Assembly (NCBI GenBank): GCA_025403435.1
Contig: CM046345.1
Span: 12,280,235 to 12,344,234, forward strand
DNA length: 64,000 bases
Direction: 5' to 3'
Source: Artocarpus heterophyllus
Taxonomy: Eukaryota > Streptophyta > Magnoliopsida > Rosales > Moraceae
Under the pieces are notes generated by a model. It saw only the letters and a list, made by a program, of their open reading frames with translations, made no database searches and was not told the DNA's origin. Positions within the stretch are counted from its first letter, which is position 1. Each line of letters starts with the position of its first letter. Position numbers and translations under genes: made by a program. Shown here piece after piece: positions 11,021 to 23,122 of this stretch.

Positions 11021-11935
11021 ATGGCTACTCAATCTTCACATATTATAAAAGGTCACTCTACAAATAGATCTCCTTTCTTTAATGGAACTTATTACAATTA
11101 TTGGAAAACTAGGATGTCTATTTATTTGCAATCTATTGATTATGATCTTTGGGATATTGTCTAAAATGGACCTTATAAATAGATGAAAGAATTGGACAAA
11201 GTTTTAGTTCCTAAAGAACCCAAAGAATATACCGATGAGGATAAAAGAAAACTATCTTTGAATGCTAAAGCTATTAACTTTATATTGTGTATTAGATAGA
11301 AATGAATTTAATAGAGTAACATCTTGCACATCTGCACATGAGATATGGTGCACATTAAAGGTTATCCATGAAGAGACAAACCAAGCCAAAGAAACTAAGA
11401 TAAACTTTCTCTTGCATGATTATGCAATGTTTAAAATGAAAGAGCATGACACTATCAATGAAATGTATACTAGATTCATGGAAATTGTTAACGAATTAAA
11501 GTCTCTTGGTACGACTTTTAAAGACAGTGAACTAGAAAGGAAGTTGGTTCGATCTTTACCACCATCATGGCATGTTAAGAGAATAATACTTGAAGAGGCT
11601 TTGGACTAATCAACTCTACTGCTAGAAGAGTTGGTCTGTTCTCTCATAACCCATGAGATTACAAGAAGGCAAAATAAAGAAGAAGATGATAAAAAGAAAA
11701 AAAGAAAAAGAAGTTTGGAATTTCCTTGATGGCATCCACTTTCGAAGAAGAACATGATGAAGGCGATAAAGATAAATGCCTCAATCAAAAGGATTTTGAA
11801 GAAATGGCTTTGCTAGCAAAAAGGTACAAAAAGTTCTATAGAAAATTTAATTGTGGAAAAGGCTCTAGAAAAAGAGAGAAGAAAGAAGGAAATTCAAGAA
11901 ATGAAAAATTAAATAAAGCTTTCCAAGCTACTTAG
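11021..11935 (+). pseudogene. gag: Degenerate copia-type gag of element E
   Basis: The ATG at 11021 opens a DUF4219-like N-terminus (FNGTYYNYWKTRM) that hits stops at about 11162 and 11180. The main UBN2/Retrotran_gag-like part is at 11262-11609 in another frame (residues EIWCTLKVIHE and LVRSLPPSW are diagnostic). A third piece, 11726-11935, is in the first frame again and is Lys-rich; only a vestige (FNCGKG) remains where the zinc knuckle should be. At least two frameshifts and several stops are present. No pol follows; 11940-13438 shows no recognisable domain on either strand. Confidence 0.8.
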
Positions 11936-12746
11936 GATGAAAAATTCCCAAAGGTGTAAAGACTAATGAAAATGGACCCAAAGCTATGAGGCTACCAAAA
12001 AATTAAAACTTAAATTGTTTTGTAGTGAGGATGAAAAGGTTCCTAGGTAGAAAAGGATCAAAACATGTGAAGAGGAATCCTTCACATGGCTTCGGAGACA
12101 TCACAAATTCTACAAAACATGATGAGGAATAAAAAGAGGATAGGCTATATGCAATTGTGTGAAACAAAGTTCGGTTATTGACCCAAGGTTTTAATCTAGA
12201 AGAAGGTTATGTATTTCTAACTCATTTGTACTTAATTTTATCTTATTATTTGTGAATATTGGTATATCATAAATGATTCAAAATTTTTGTGGTAAATAAT
12301 TGAATGTTTCTTTTTTATCTAGGTTTTATTCAAAATGCTTGATTTTTTTTCCAATTCTCGTTAGAATTATAAATGTATCTTTTGTTAGTTTTTGATCAAA
12401 TAGTTTAAATTGATTTATGTTTGATTTGAATTTGTTTGATAATGAACTCATATTTAGTTTAGAATTTATTTGAGGTTAAATTGATTTTAAAAGAGATAAT
12501 GTTTAGCTATAAAGAAACAGCTCGAAGGTAGAATTCCAACAACCTCGGTCGACCCCAATATGTGTAACCCAGTCGACCGGGCTGTCAGGAGGTCCAATTC
12601 TAGACTCAATGTGATTTTTAAAAGAAAATTTCTCCTCTTTTCTCATCATATACATTATAACACTGTTTAGTTGGATAATTTGAATTTTTTTTATATTATT
12701 TCTCTCTTTTTGTTAATGATAAAGGAGGAGAGAAATATGATTAACT

Positions 12747-12864
12747 CCTTTGATTACATATATGATTGCATAGATTGTTTTGAATCAAGAGGAGAAGATG
12801 TGATGCCTTTGATTACATATATGATTGCATAGATTGTTTTGAATCAAGAGGAGAAGATGTGATT
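12747..12864. repeat. Tandem duplication, 59-bp unit x 2
   Basis: The unit beginning CCTTTGATTACATATATG occurs at 12747-12805 and again at 12806-12864 with almost no difference. It lies in the non-coding internal region of element E. Confidence 0.93.
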
Positions 12865-13422
12865 GTTTTAAGGGGAGTTATGTCTATTTTGAACTTATGC
12901 AGGAGTTTTGTCTGCTTTGATTTTTATTAAGATTATTATTATTGAGATTGAGATTGAGATTGAGATATAATATCTTTGCTTGTTTTCTTGATGCCCAAAG
13001 GAGGGAAATGATATGTTTTAAGAAAATTGATTTTTTAGGAATTTGCATATTTGCTTTTACTGATTTGAAACTTTGTTGATTAAAGGGGGAGATTAGTATA
13101 TGATTTGTACTTTGGATATTTTGATTATGAGATGCAATAGGTTTTGATATTTTTGGTTTAGGCATAATTTTCGTTTGATATAATTTATTGATTCTTTTTG
13201 CTAATGCCAAAGGGGGAGATAATGTGAGATTGATTAGTTTAAGATTTTTGCTAAAATGAATTGATCATGTTTTGAGCATCCTAGTATGGGGGAGATTTTT
13301 GCTACTCCAAGGATTAAATTATGATTGACAAGGGAAGCTTAAGGCAAAGTATATTTTATTTTATTTCAAGTAAAAATTTCTATCATTATTTTACTAAAAG
13401 CAATTAATTGTTTGTCATCATC

Positions 13423-13438
13423 AAAAAGGGGGGGAGAT
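13423..13438 (+). other. Polypurine tract of element E
   Basis: AAAAAGGGGGGGAGAT-type run directly before the TGTTGG that opens the 3' LTR. Further G-runs upstream (about 13085, 13210, 13290) are typical of the 3' internal ends of copia elements. Confidence 0.85.
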
Positions 13439-14577
13439 TGTTGGCTCCAAAGCTTCAAATGATATATTTATTTTTGTTTTGATGATAACAAACAATTTAT
13501 TGCTTAATCATTAATGATTTATCTTGAGTGTGTAGAGCTATTTTATGAAGAAATAATTTATAATGACTTAAGATAATTGGAAGAATTATCTATCAAGACT
13601 CGAAAGCAATGAAATGCAAAGACGAATTGATTATCGAGAGCATGAAGATTGAAGATAGAGCATCAAGAAGCATGAAGAATAGGTTTTATTTTGTTTCTAA
13701 GCTTGCACAATGTTAAAGCATGCATAAGAAGTTTAACAAGCTCATTTGGCTCAAAGTTGACTTTGTGTGTTATTTTAAACTTGATTTCAAAGGTTCTAAT
13801 TTTTATATTAATAGTTTCAAAATTAAGTTAAAAAATAATTGAAGTCTTGAAATTATGTTCTAAATTGTTTCTACATGATTCCATTTGTTTCCAAGACTTA
13901 GAATTGATTTAGATATGGTTTTAAAATATTTAAAAATTGTTTTAAGCTTAAAGTGTTTTTAAAACCAAAATTGAAGCCTTGGACTAACTGCAGAGGCGCG
14001 ATTGACTGTGCCGTGTGTATGGCAATCGACCGCACCAACCCAAGATAGGCTGGTTCTCTTGCAGCAGGGTCGACCGTGATGTCTAACGACTATATTTCTA
14101 GCCTTTAGAAATGTGCCTCAAATAGTCATAAATGGCTAGTTTTGAGTGTTTGCCTATAAATAGTCTCATTTATTACCTTACTAAGTAAGAAGAACACCTA
14201 GAATCATCATTGCATCAATCTTTAAGTGTTCAATAAGCTTTTGATCAATATTTAAGCCAAACTTGTTAAATATTGTTCTTGTATGCTTGGTCATCTCTTA
14301 GTTTGTTCCAAATTGTATTCTATTTATTTCTAGGAGTTGCGAGTTAGTGCTTAAAAGTTTTCAATCCTTATAAATCGAGTGAAAGATGTTTTCGAAGCCA
14401 TAAAAAGTTCGATGTTGTTTTTGGTTAGCCAATCTCCATATAAATTGGTTGGTTGTTTTGGTTTATCAATCTCCATAGAAAATTAATGGTTGCAAGAGGT
14501 TGTGATGAACCTCGAGTAGAGAAAGTCACCGGACTGTACAAAGAGTGGTCGTGCCAAAAAGACGGTCATGATAGTGG
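13439..14577 (+). repeat. 3' LTR of element E, truncated
   Basis: Starts TGTTGGCTCC and matches the 5' LTR without the MITE. The match ends near GGTCATGATAGT (about 14577); in the 5' LTR the same words occur at about 10702 and are followed by a further 260 bp. The last quarter of the LTR is therefore missing and is replaced by the CACTA-like sequence. Confidence 0.85.
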
Positions 14578-14599
14578 CATCAAATCTTTGACTGGTCAA

Positions 14600-14945
14600 A
14601 GCCAATTGTTCTCAACTCATATGTGCAATGACAATGTCGTTGCAAATACCTATGAAGTGGCGCCAAACCTTCTCACACTAGCTTGGTTTTGGCAGTATAA
14701 TATTAATTGCTATGACATGTTGTCAAAAATATGTAAGGGTAAGTTTTTTATTTTTTCCGATGACATGTTATTGCTAATATATTGATATATATGACGATTT
14801 GTCGTCACAAATACTAATAGCGACGACAATTTTGAGGTAAATAAAGCACATTCATTTGCAACAACAATCGTTGCAAATCGCAAGTTATTTGTGATGATAG
14901 AAGTCGTCGTAAATAATATTGTCGCTAAAGACGTTGCTTGTAGAG
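14600..14945. mobile_element. CACTA (En/Spm)-like terminal fragment
   Basis: Subterminal repeats of the type GTCGTTGCAAATA / GCGACGAC recur in both orientations (about 14632, 14785, 14820, 14865, 14900, 14925). The segment ends GCTTGTAGAG at 14945, a damaged version of the TTCTTGTAGTG end of plant CACTA transposons. No transposase is present, and the other end was not found, so the left limit is approximate. Confidence 0.5.
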
Positions 14946-17900
14946 TTGTACGTTTTTGGGAATACTTGTGGTAAAGAAGACAATTTTACATCATTGATGG
15001 ATAAGGTTGTTTTAGCCATTGGATTAATATTTTAATTGATCTGCAATTGCTTACGTTAAAAATTTACACTTATAAAATTGCTTCCAGTTGTGGATCATAT
15101 TGTTAAAATGTTAATTCAATAGTTTAAACATCCATGCTATACTTGTGGTATGAAATAACCCTCATGACCATAAAATTCTCTATGTTTTTTTTTTTTTGGG
15201 CAAAATATTATTTTTATATGAAATTGGAGGTGGGAAAGATTGAAACATTAGATTGCATCACTGAAGGTACTTGTAAATATATTAATGGACCGTCCAGGCT
15301 TCCAATCATTCAAATATAATAAAGTTAAGGTAGTTAAGTTTAATTCGAGCAAAAGATATTATTGTATTTTGAAATCCCATTTTGAATTGAAAATAAAACA
15401 AACTAACTAAAATATAAAAAGTCTATGAAAAAAAAAAGAAAGTCTTAAGCAAAACAACACTATAATACCAAAAAAAAAAAAATCCCAATAATAATAATAA
15501 TAATTATTATTAATCTATATTTTAAAAATTTTGTTCAGCCATTTGAATTTAAATATTTCCTAACCATAATGCTATTTGAAATAATTAGTCCATTGCTGGT
15601 ATTTTGCTCCAAAAAAGTGTAAATGTTCCCAATTTATAATTCCTTTCTGGGGGTTATTTGAAAAAGTTTATTACCCTATATATATCCTGAAATAATAGTC
15701 CAAACGCAACTTAAATTTACAAAATGTGGTCATTGTCACTTTTATTAGTACCCTTGTTAATTTGGGGTTACCATGAAATGAATCTAGTCTCGCCTATATT
15801 TTTCATAACAAATTCATTTTGATATGGTCACCTAATTTTTAGCCTTTTGTGTTTGTCTTAAAGTATTATTTTCTCTCTACGGTGAACTTATTATACCAAA
15901 AAGAAAATTAACAACGAAAAAACCGCAACAAAAGAGTCCAAAATGATGTGACTTTCCTCACAAGAGCAAACAGTCGTGCTCAGTGTTCATGAAGCCAAAA
16001 CCCTAGCCAGATGACGTGCCCTCCTTCTCCTCTCTCTCTCTATCTCTGTCTCTATCTTTTTTTCTTTTTTTTTTTTTTGTTCGTATGCCCTCCTTATCTT
16101 TTTCTCATTCTTTATGTGTTTGTGTTTTGGCATATGCATTTACCAAAAATAACATGGGCTATCGTGATATTAACCTAACCCCTTTCGTCATGGGGTTAGA
16201 ACAATCTTCACTACAAACATCTCAAAAACCCCCTGACATTTTTTATATATGAGATTTACTTTTTGTGTGAGATTATGACAGATTTGGCTCAACATCAAAT
16301 CCTTGACTACAACACCCCCTAATGGATTAGGCATAATCATAAACGCAATAAAAGGCGAAGTTTCATGCAAATGGTAAAGAATAATCATCTAGATTTGTTC
16401 TTTAATAGAAAGAAAATGATAAATGGAACAAGTCTCCATTCTGCAATTTCTTTATATGGGTCTTGGGACAAACTTTTGGCATTTCCAAATGAGGTATATA
16501 AGGATAAGAATGACGACACACCCAATGGATTGTAGCGAGCAACCCATTTTTGTCATTGGAATTCATTTCTCACCTAGCACTATACTATAAATCGACATAT
16601 ATTAGAGAGAATTAGTTGGTTTTAAAGGACCCCTGGAAAGAAAATAATATTTTTTATATATTTTCTGGAATCATATGTAATTGATTTCCAACAATAATTC
16701 ATTTTTTGAAATTCGATATTCAGTGGGCGCCCATCATCGCCCTCAAGGCAATAATGTTAATATATTGACTATAAGCATATAATTATTGGTTTAGTCGTAT
16801 TAGAAATATGTCAAACCTCATCATCTTTCCCTTTTTTATTAGAAAAAACAGTAACATAAATTTTTCTTTCATTATGAAGAGCAAAAATTTAAAACGAAAC
16901 CGTTGATATTTATTTAAGGGTGTAAGGGGAAAAAAGTGTTATAAGTTTATCACCGCGTGCAAAAAAAAAAAAAAAAAGAATGCTTTTTAAAAAAATGCTT
17001 GAGTGAACATTGGTGGAGATCATGGCCATTGTACATTGCCCCTGAAATCGTCCCTTTTTTGGCTCTCTCTTTGTCTGCTGTAATCTCAAGACAAATTCAT
17101 TGACAAACAAGATATTATAATTCAACTGTTCAAACCTAAAATGTCCTACTAATTTGAATAAAAAAAATGTCCTACTAACAGAAAATGAGAATTTCATGAT
17201 TAAAAAAATAAGAAATTAATCTACGGATATGGTATAGTTATGAACCAGTTAGATTCTTATTAAATTCCTTTAGAGTGTCATATTTTTTAATTTAAAATTT
17301 TTTATCATGATTTTATGTGATTTAAGAACTCATGCGATAAAAATGTAAATAGAAATGTTCAATGGAATTATTACCTAGATCTAATTATGAATATCCAGAG
17401 GGGCACCACACGATAATCTACCATATAAATGAAGAAAGGTTAATTGTATAATTTGCTTCTATATAAATACATTTGCATAGTCTTAGAGTGCAAGTTTGGT
17501 TTCTAAAACCAAAGTTAATCGCAATAGCTTAGTCAAATTGATTATTGGCTGATGAAGCTACAATTACTTAGGTCCATTGGATCCTTGTGCTAGCTCTATA
17601 AATCTTGGAAATGAATTAATAGAATTTTCTCAAGAGTTCTCAATCTCTCAAACTATATAAAAACCTCCCGCACATATTAGTTTGTATTAGCTATGGCACA
17701 AACTCATAATGTTGGTATACTATGGCTCAGTTTGGGATTGATGTACTTTTAAAAAAAGCACCCACTTTTACTTAAAACAAAAGCAGAATCTAAAAGCTAT
17801 AATTTTTAACTTCTCCAAATAGCTTAAAATGTATATTAGTTTTTGTGCAAAATACTTTCGTAAGCTTTTACTAAACAATAAAGTTGCATCGATTTTTATG

Positions 17901-20900
17901 CAAAGTGCTTTTAGGAATTTTAAAAGGAATCCTTATGTGGCGATCTTCCATACAATACTAATGAAGATCTTTTTTATCACCATACGATTAAAACGGCAGA
18001 TTTTGACGAAAGGGCAAAAAAAAATCCTAATTGGAGAAATAATCTCTTCTTCTTTTTTTTTTTTACAGAAAAAACACGTTTTTTAGGCAGTTAAACTGCT
18101 CCAGTTTTTTAAAAAAAAAACCAAAATAACTGTAACGAGAAGAGGAACCTCAACAGAGTGAAAAGAAAAAAACTGGAACTGTTTTGATGTCTAAAAAGTC
18201 TTTTTTTTGGTACCAAAAACTATCCAAAAAAATTTGGACCATTTGTCAAAAAAAAAATTCCTAGTAGACCCTTTTTAAAAATCCCCCGATTAAAACTCTA
18301 CTACTAATAATACTATAGGCCTCAATCTAATATATATATTTTTTTGATTGGGACCCACTAGTTTGTTATAGGGTTAAATAGGAATATTGCCCAATTCTAC
18401 ATGTATTTTATGTGACAATATCACCATTAGTTGCACTTAAGAGTATTTATCCTGAATGTTGAGATAGTAATTGCACATTAATTATTTGTTTAAATTGTTA
18501 AAATAAAAATCAATTTTTAGTCCCAAAAAAATTGTCTGTTTAAGTATTACGCTTTGATTGCGGAAAATGGACCCAGGCATAAAAAAAGGAATATGTGGCA
18601 GCTCCCCGAGGGATTTGAAGTCGTGAGGGTGTGTTCCACACTTAAGGGTAAGATTAGAATTTCTCATTGAAGGTCCCCCGATATAAATATGCTCTGTGAA
18701 TCTTTTTGGACAAGTTTATAAATCCCCCTAAACTATATTATTTGTATTGAAATGGCCTTTTAAATTTTAAAACGTGCCTATTATACTCATGAATTATAAT
18801 ATTTCTTTGTATTAAATCCTTGAACTTTGAAATGTGTTTTTTGGATAAAATAATATTTGTTATGCTTGTTAAAAGGATAAATATAACAGTTTATTTCAAA
18901 CCTTTAAAAAACCAATTTAAATTACAATGGTTCTCAACTTTTCCTCCATTTTTTTCTTACCTTTGAGTACGTACTCTAAAGACTGACTGACGAGAGTTTG
19001 GTGCCTAAATAAATGATGTAAAGTAAAAAGAACATTCATGTTAACCCTTAACTATCATATATAATCTTAAATCAAATGAAAATTCAACATTTCATTCAAA
19101 AACAATGTTTTTAAAGTTCGGAGGTGGGTGAATTTGAAGAAATATTATACTTCAGCAGACATAGTTTGAGAGTAGATTAACATAGGTAACACCCCGTCCT
19201 TTTTTATGTAGATTCTTTTTTACCATTATTTTTCTCCCTAGTATTTCCTATCACATAAGTAGTGGGGATTTCTTGCGCTAATAGGTATGTTACCTTATTG
19301 TTCTAAGGCTAGTGGGTATGCTATTTATATTCTTTTCTAATGACAAATGCATTAAATAGTTCTTCTAAATTGGTGAAAGATCAACTCAAGATGAGCAAAT
19401 CTCGGATTCTATTTTTTTCATCTTCAATTGTACACAATTTTAAATATCAGCCTCAAATAAGGATATGATGAAAAATCAAAATAATGTTGTTAGTGCGTGT
19501 GTGTGTGTATATATATATTACAACAACCACTTTTAAATTCTCTCTGATACTCTCTTGTTTTTTCGCTAGAATGCTACTTTTGATTTATTGATTGACGCGT
19601 TTTTATGGTCATATATAGTATAGCTTCATCTGTAAACATGCTACTTAATTGTGAAAATTTCTGTCATTATCCCTTCATTCTTAATTCCTTTCTTTCTTCC
19701 AAATAAAAGGTTGTTAACGAATATACTTTGGATCAAGAATAAGTACAAAAAGGCGTCCTCCAAAAAAAATACTCCTTTTAGAAGAACAAAATATTTTTTG
19801 AACAATTTTATTTAACCCATTAATCATAACTTGTTATCAACAAAATAATAAGCTCGATCTAAAAAGTACACTATATATTAGATTGGAGCCTATAGTTTTA
19901 TGAGTAGCGAGATTATAACTCATGAGAATAAAAAAGATTTTTCAATATTTTTCTTCTAGTGGCAGAAGAAAAAATATTTAAGAATAAAAACAGGTCATTA
20001 ATTTGCTGCGGTATGTGCATCCATGACAGCTCGAGTGTCATGGAAAGGGTCTTACTTCAAAATGCACTTTCTAGAAAAATAAAATAAGATTCTTAATTGA
20101 TTTGGGAATTGTTTTTTCTTTTCTTAATTAAAGGACGTTAGAAAAAAAAAAGAAAAAAGAAAATTGTATAAGAAAATTGCTTCATATAGGAGTCATTCCC
20201 TTATATATTTAAGTATCAATTATATCATCCTTTCTATGATTCCATATCGACCATTGTCGTCTCCTACTTATGCCATTGACGATTGTCGTTTCTTTACTAT
20301 GCTCTTGTAACTTCACTTGTCGTCACTCTTGCACTCCGCGCCTTACTTTCTGTCACTCATGCTAGCTTGTTATTTCTATTACACTTCAAGATTGAAGTCT
20401 TTTGTCAGAGATCTATCTTGCAAGGACATATTAGGAATAGTCGAGTTTTTATACATAGCTAGATAACTTTAGAAATAGGTTGAATTTAATTGTATTTTTT
20501 TTTTCAACTTTGAAATCTTTTGATTTAGAAGGTTTTAGCTCTAGGTAACATACCCGATTCTATAATTATAATTATAATTATAATTTATATATAGCTGTCT
20601 CATTTTTAGCCTGTTAACGTAAACACACTACATTAATGTTTTTGCCCTTTTTTTTTATTATTCTCATTAGTTTATTTATCTATTGTCTTCATCCTCAATA
20701 TATGGTAGTCACAGCAAAACATATAAGCATATAATATATATGTGATATATACACATATATATTATAATATTATAAAATATATATATATATACACACACAC
20801 GTACATATCCTAATGGTTTAGGGCAGAAAGGCTATAATTATCTCCAAGATCGAAAAGAGTACGACAATTCCATCACCACCATCGCAGGTCCAGCAGGTGA

Positions 20901-23122
20901 TCTTGTTATAAGGTGATAATTAGTTGCCGTGACCAACTTCATGGCATCAGAAAGATACTATAAAAAAATAGCAAGCTAGTTCTCATTTTAACTATTTTCC
21001 GTCAATTAATATCATCGAATAAAACAAAAGTATATGTAAGATAAAATAGAAAGTGCTCTATTTTTTTTCCATATTTTTGTTGAGGATCATGTCGTGCTGG
21101 ACTCAACTTCTTCATGTGTGTCTCAAAATATTACCCCAAATGTCACAAAGTAACAAAAAAAAAAAAAAGATATATAATTAATTGCTTTATTATTAAACTT
21201 CAGAATATTGGGCTAACTGTTCTTACCTCATCATTGACAGCTAAATTAACGGACTGCATGCATCATCAAGTGAATAAAAGGACAAAATAGAAGATGAATA
21301 AATGAACCAATAGAAATTATAAAGAGTTAACGCGTTTTATTTTTTTTTTTAATGGTGTTTTTGTAATTTTTTTTCACATGTACCAAGCATTATGAATCTG
21401 ATCAATATTGGAGATATTGTCGCCATTAAAATGGTAATTTTTTTCTAAATAAAATAATTTAAGGGGATACATTATGTGAATTTCTCTGAGACAATATTCT
21501 TAAATTTATCTGACTGCAAAATTAATCGACAATTTGAACAAGTCATATAGTTCTATCAAATGTCCTTGATAATAAAAACCAGCAAGTTTGGTTATACAAG
21601 CAAGCAAGGTAAGAGGCTAAGAGAAAGAAAATTTTAGTTAATTATGGACTTTATCTTCCTTTGATGTTTCTTGCTTGCTCATGAGGATACTCCTAATTGC
21701 TTTTTAGGGGGGAAAAGAACCAAGTATGAGTAAAGAAAATTTAGGAAAATTTTCTTTCCTTCAATTTCTCCGAAACTATGTGCTGTTAAGATGTATATAA
21801 TAAAATAGTTATTAGCACTGTCAGTGTTTAAACTATGAACACTCTGAAATTTTGGCCCCCAAATATTTAATTCTGACATATTGCTTTTTGAACTATTATT
21901 TTTTGGTAATCTTGGTCCCAGGTATTAAAATTCACGAAGAAATTCTGAAAATTTTGATAGAGATAGTCATGTTTCCTCTGTGTAATTATAACTTGAAATT
22001 TTATTGAAATAATTACACTGTATGAAAATGTTATCTTCACGCCTGTTAAAACCATTAAAACCTAGAATTTTATGAACTTAATGCACGTAATTATATTACA
22101 GGAATATGTTAATATTGAAAAAATCTTTTGTTAATTCTAGTACAAAGGACTAAAACTGCCAAAAAAATTTAGAAAGTAATTGTGAGAATTACAAAGTCAA
22201 AGGATCAAAATGCCACAATACTAATAGATCAAGGCTAGCAATGCTAATTACTCCAAGATAATTTCTTTCACCATATTTCCATTCATATATATATATATAT
22301 ATATATAGATATATTGGTGTAATCCCGACCTGAACTTATTAAATTTAGCCACATTATTACAATTAGAATATTTTAATTGTTAAATAAGCAACATCTGGAA
22401 CTCATTTATTTCAGAAGTAACGTTTAATTGAGATCCTTTGAGGTTTTCCTTGTTTTAGGCCTAGTAGCCATGTACAACTCAAACGAGGAAAAATTCAGAG
22501 ACACAATTTAATGTTCTGCGTGTGTTTGGAGTCTAAACATGCACGTGCAGAGAGAGAGACCCAGATTGCAAAATGGCCTATCCAATTGTGTCCCCACCAC
22601 AAGTACGTGAAAATCCAAAGTAAATGAATGAAAAAAATAATGGAACTCATGCTTTTAAGTGGTGATACATATGAGCACTAAAAACCACAAATACTATTCT
22701 TTTTTTTCAATTTTTTAATGTATAAAATACACAGAAATAAGATCAGTTGCCACCAACTGAATCTCATTCTTTTATGTCACCAATTTTGTATTCAAGAAAA
22801 CTGACAACACTAATGCCAAATACAAGCATATTACACCTAACAAATTCCAAAAGCAAAACAAAAAATAAAAATAAAGCAAAACTAAAATATAAAGCAAAAA
22901 CAGTTACAAATCATTTAATTTTCTTACAGTACACAAACCATTTTTTTCACCTTAATTCATATTCTCTCTAAGATTCAAAAGACCTATACAAACTCACACC
23001 CTTAATTCATAAACAATACTACTAGTAACAAAACTAACAAATCTGCCACTGTATATATATATTTCACTTCACATATCAATCAATCTTCTAGCTTGCCTTT
23101 TTTTTTTTTTCCTTTTTTCTCC
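14946..23122. other. Gene-free AT-rich intergenic region
   Basis: No coding region with homology or codon structure could be recognised on either strand; the open frames are short and AT-driven. It holds poly-A/T tracts, (TAATTA)n-like sequence at about 20565-20590, AT/AC-rich simple repeats at 19493-19520 and 20735-20805, and (AT)n at 22285-22308. At 17725-18250 there is a stretch with AAAGC/GCTTTT-rich ends in the style of hAT MITEs, whose ends I could not define. It also holds one half of a dispersed repeat (18003-18040, second copy at about 63870-63920). Confidence 0.7.
15955..16075 (+). promoter_or_regulatory. Possible orphan 5' leader/promoter remnant
   Basis: A telo-box-like AAACCCTA (about 15998), a TGACGTG element (about 16012) and a long CT-rich run (16022-16070) follow one another, the layout of many plant 5' leaders. 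No conserved coding region follows, so this may be a gene fragment or chance. Weak. Confidence 0.2.

Larger units (their letters stand above)
9027..14577 (+). mobile_element. Element E: copia-like LTR element with a gag remnant and no pol; 3' end truncated
   Basis: Two long direct repeats (9027-10960 and 13439-14577) flank a 2.5-kb internal region. The region opens with an initiator-tRNA primer binding site, carries a copia-type gag remnant (11021-11935) and ends with a G-rich polypurine tract. No protease, integrase, RT or RNase H can be seen. Gag-only elements with LTRs are known in plants as TR-GAG-type non-autonomous retrotransposons; assignment to that class is inference, and simple internal deletion is the alternative. 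The 5' LTR carries a later MITE (9939-10486). The 3' LTR stops matching at about 14577, so no target-site duplication can be checked. Confidence 0.85.

Noticed and set aside
17725..18260. hAT-type MITE
   Set aside because: The style of GCTTTT/AAAAGC-rich ends is suggestive, but no matching terminal repeats or 8-bp duplication could be read, so it is not called as a feature.
22747..22971. 74-codon open frame downstream of the NAC gene
   Set aside because: Lys/Asn-rich translation of A-rich DNA in the 3' flank of the NAC gene; no homology signal.
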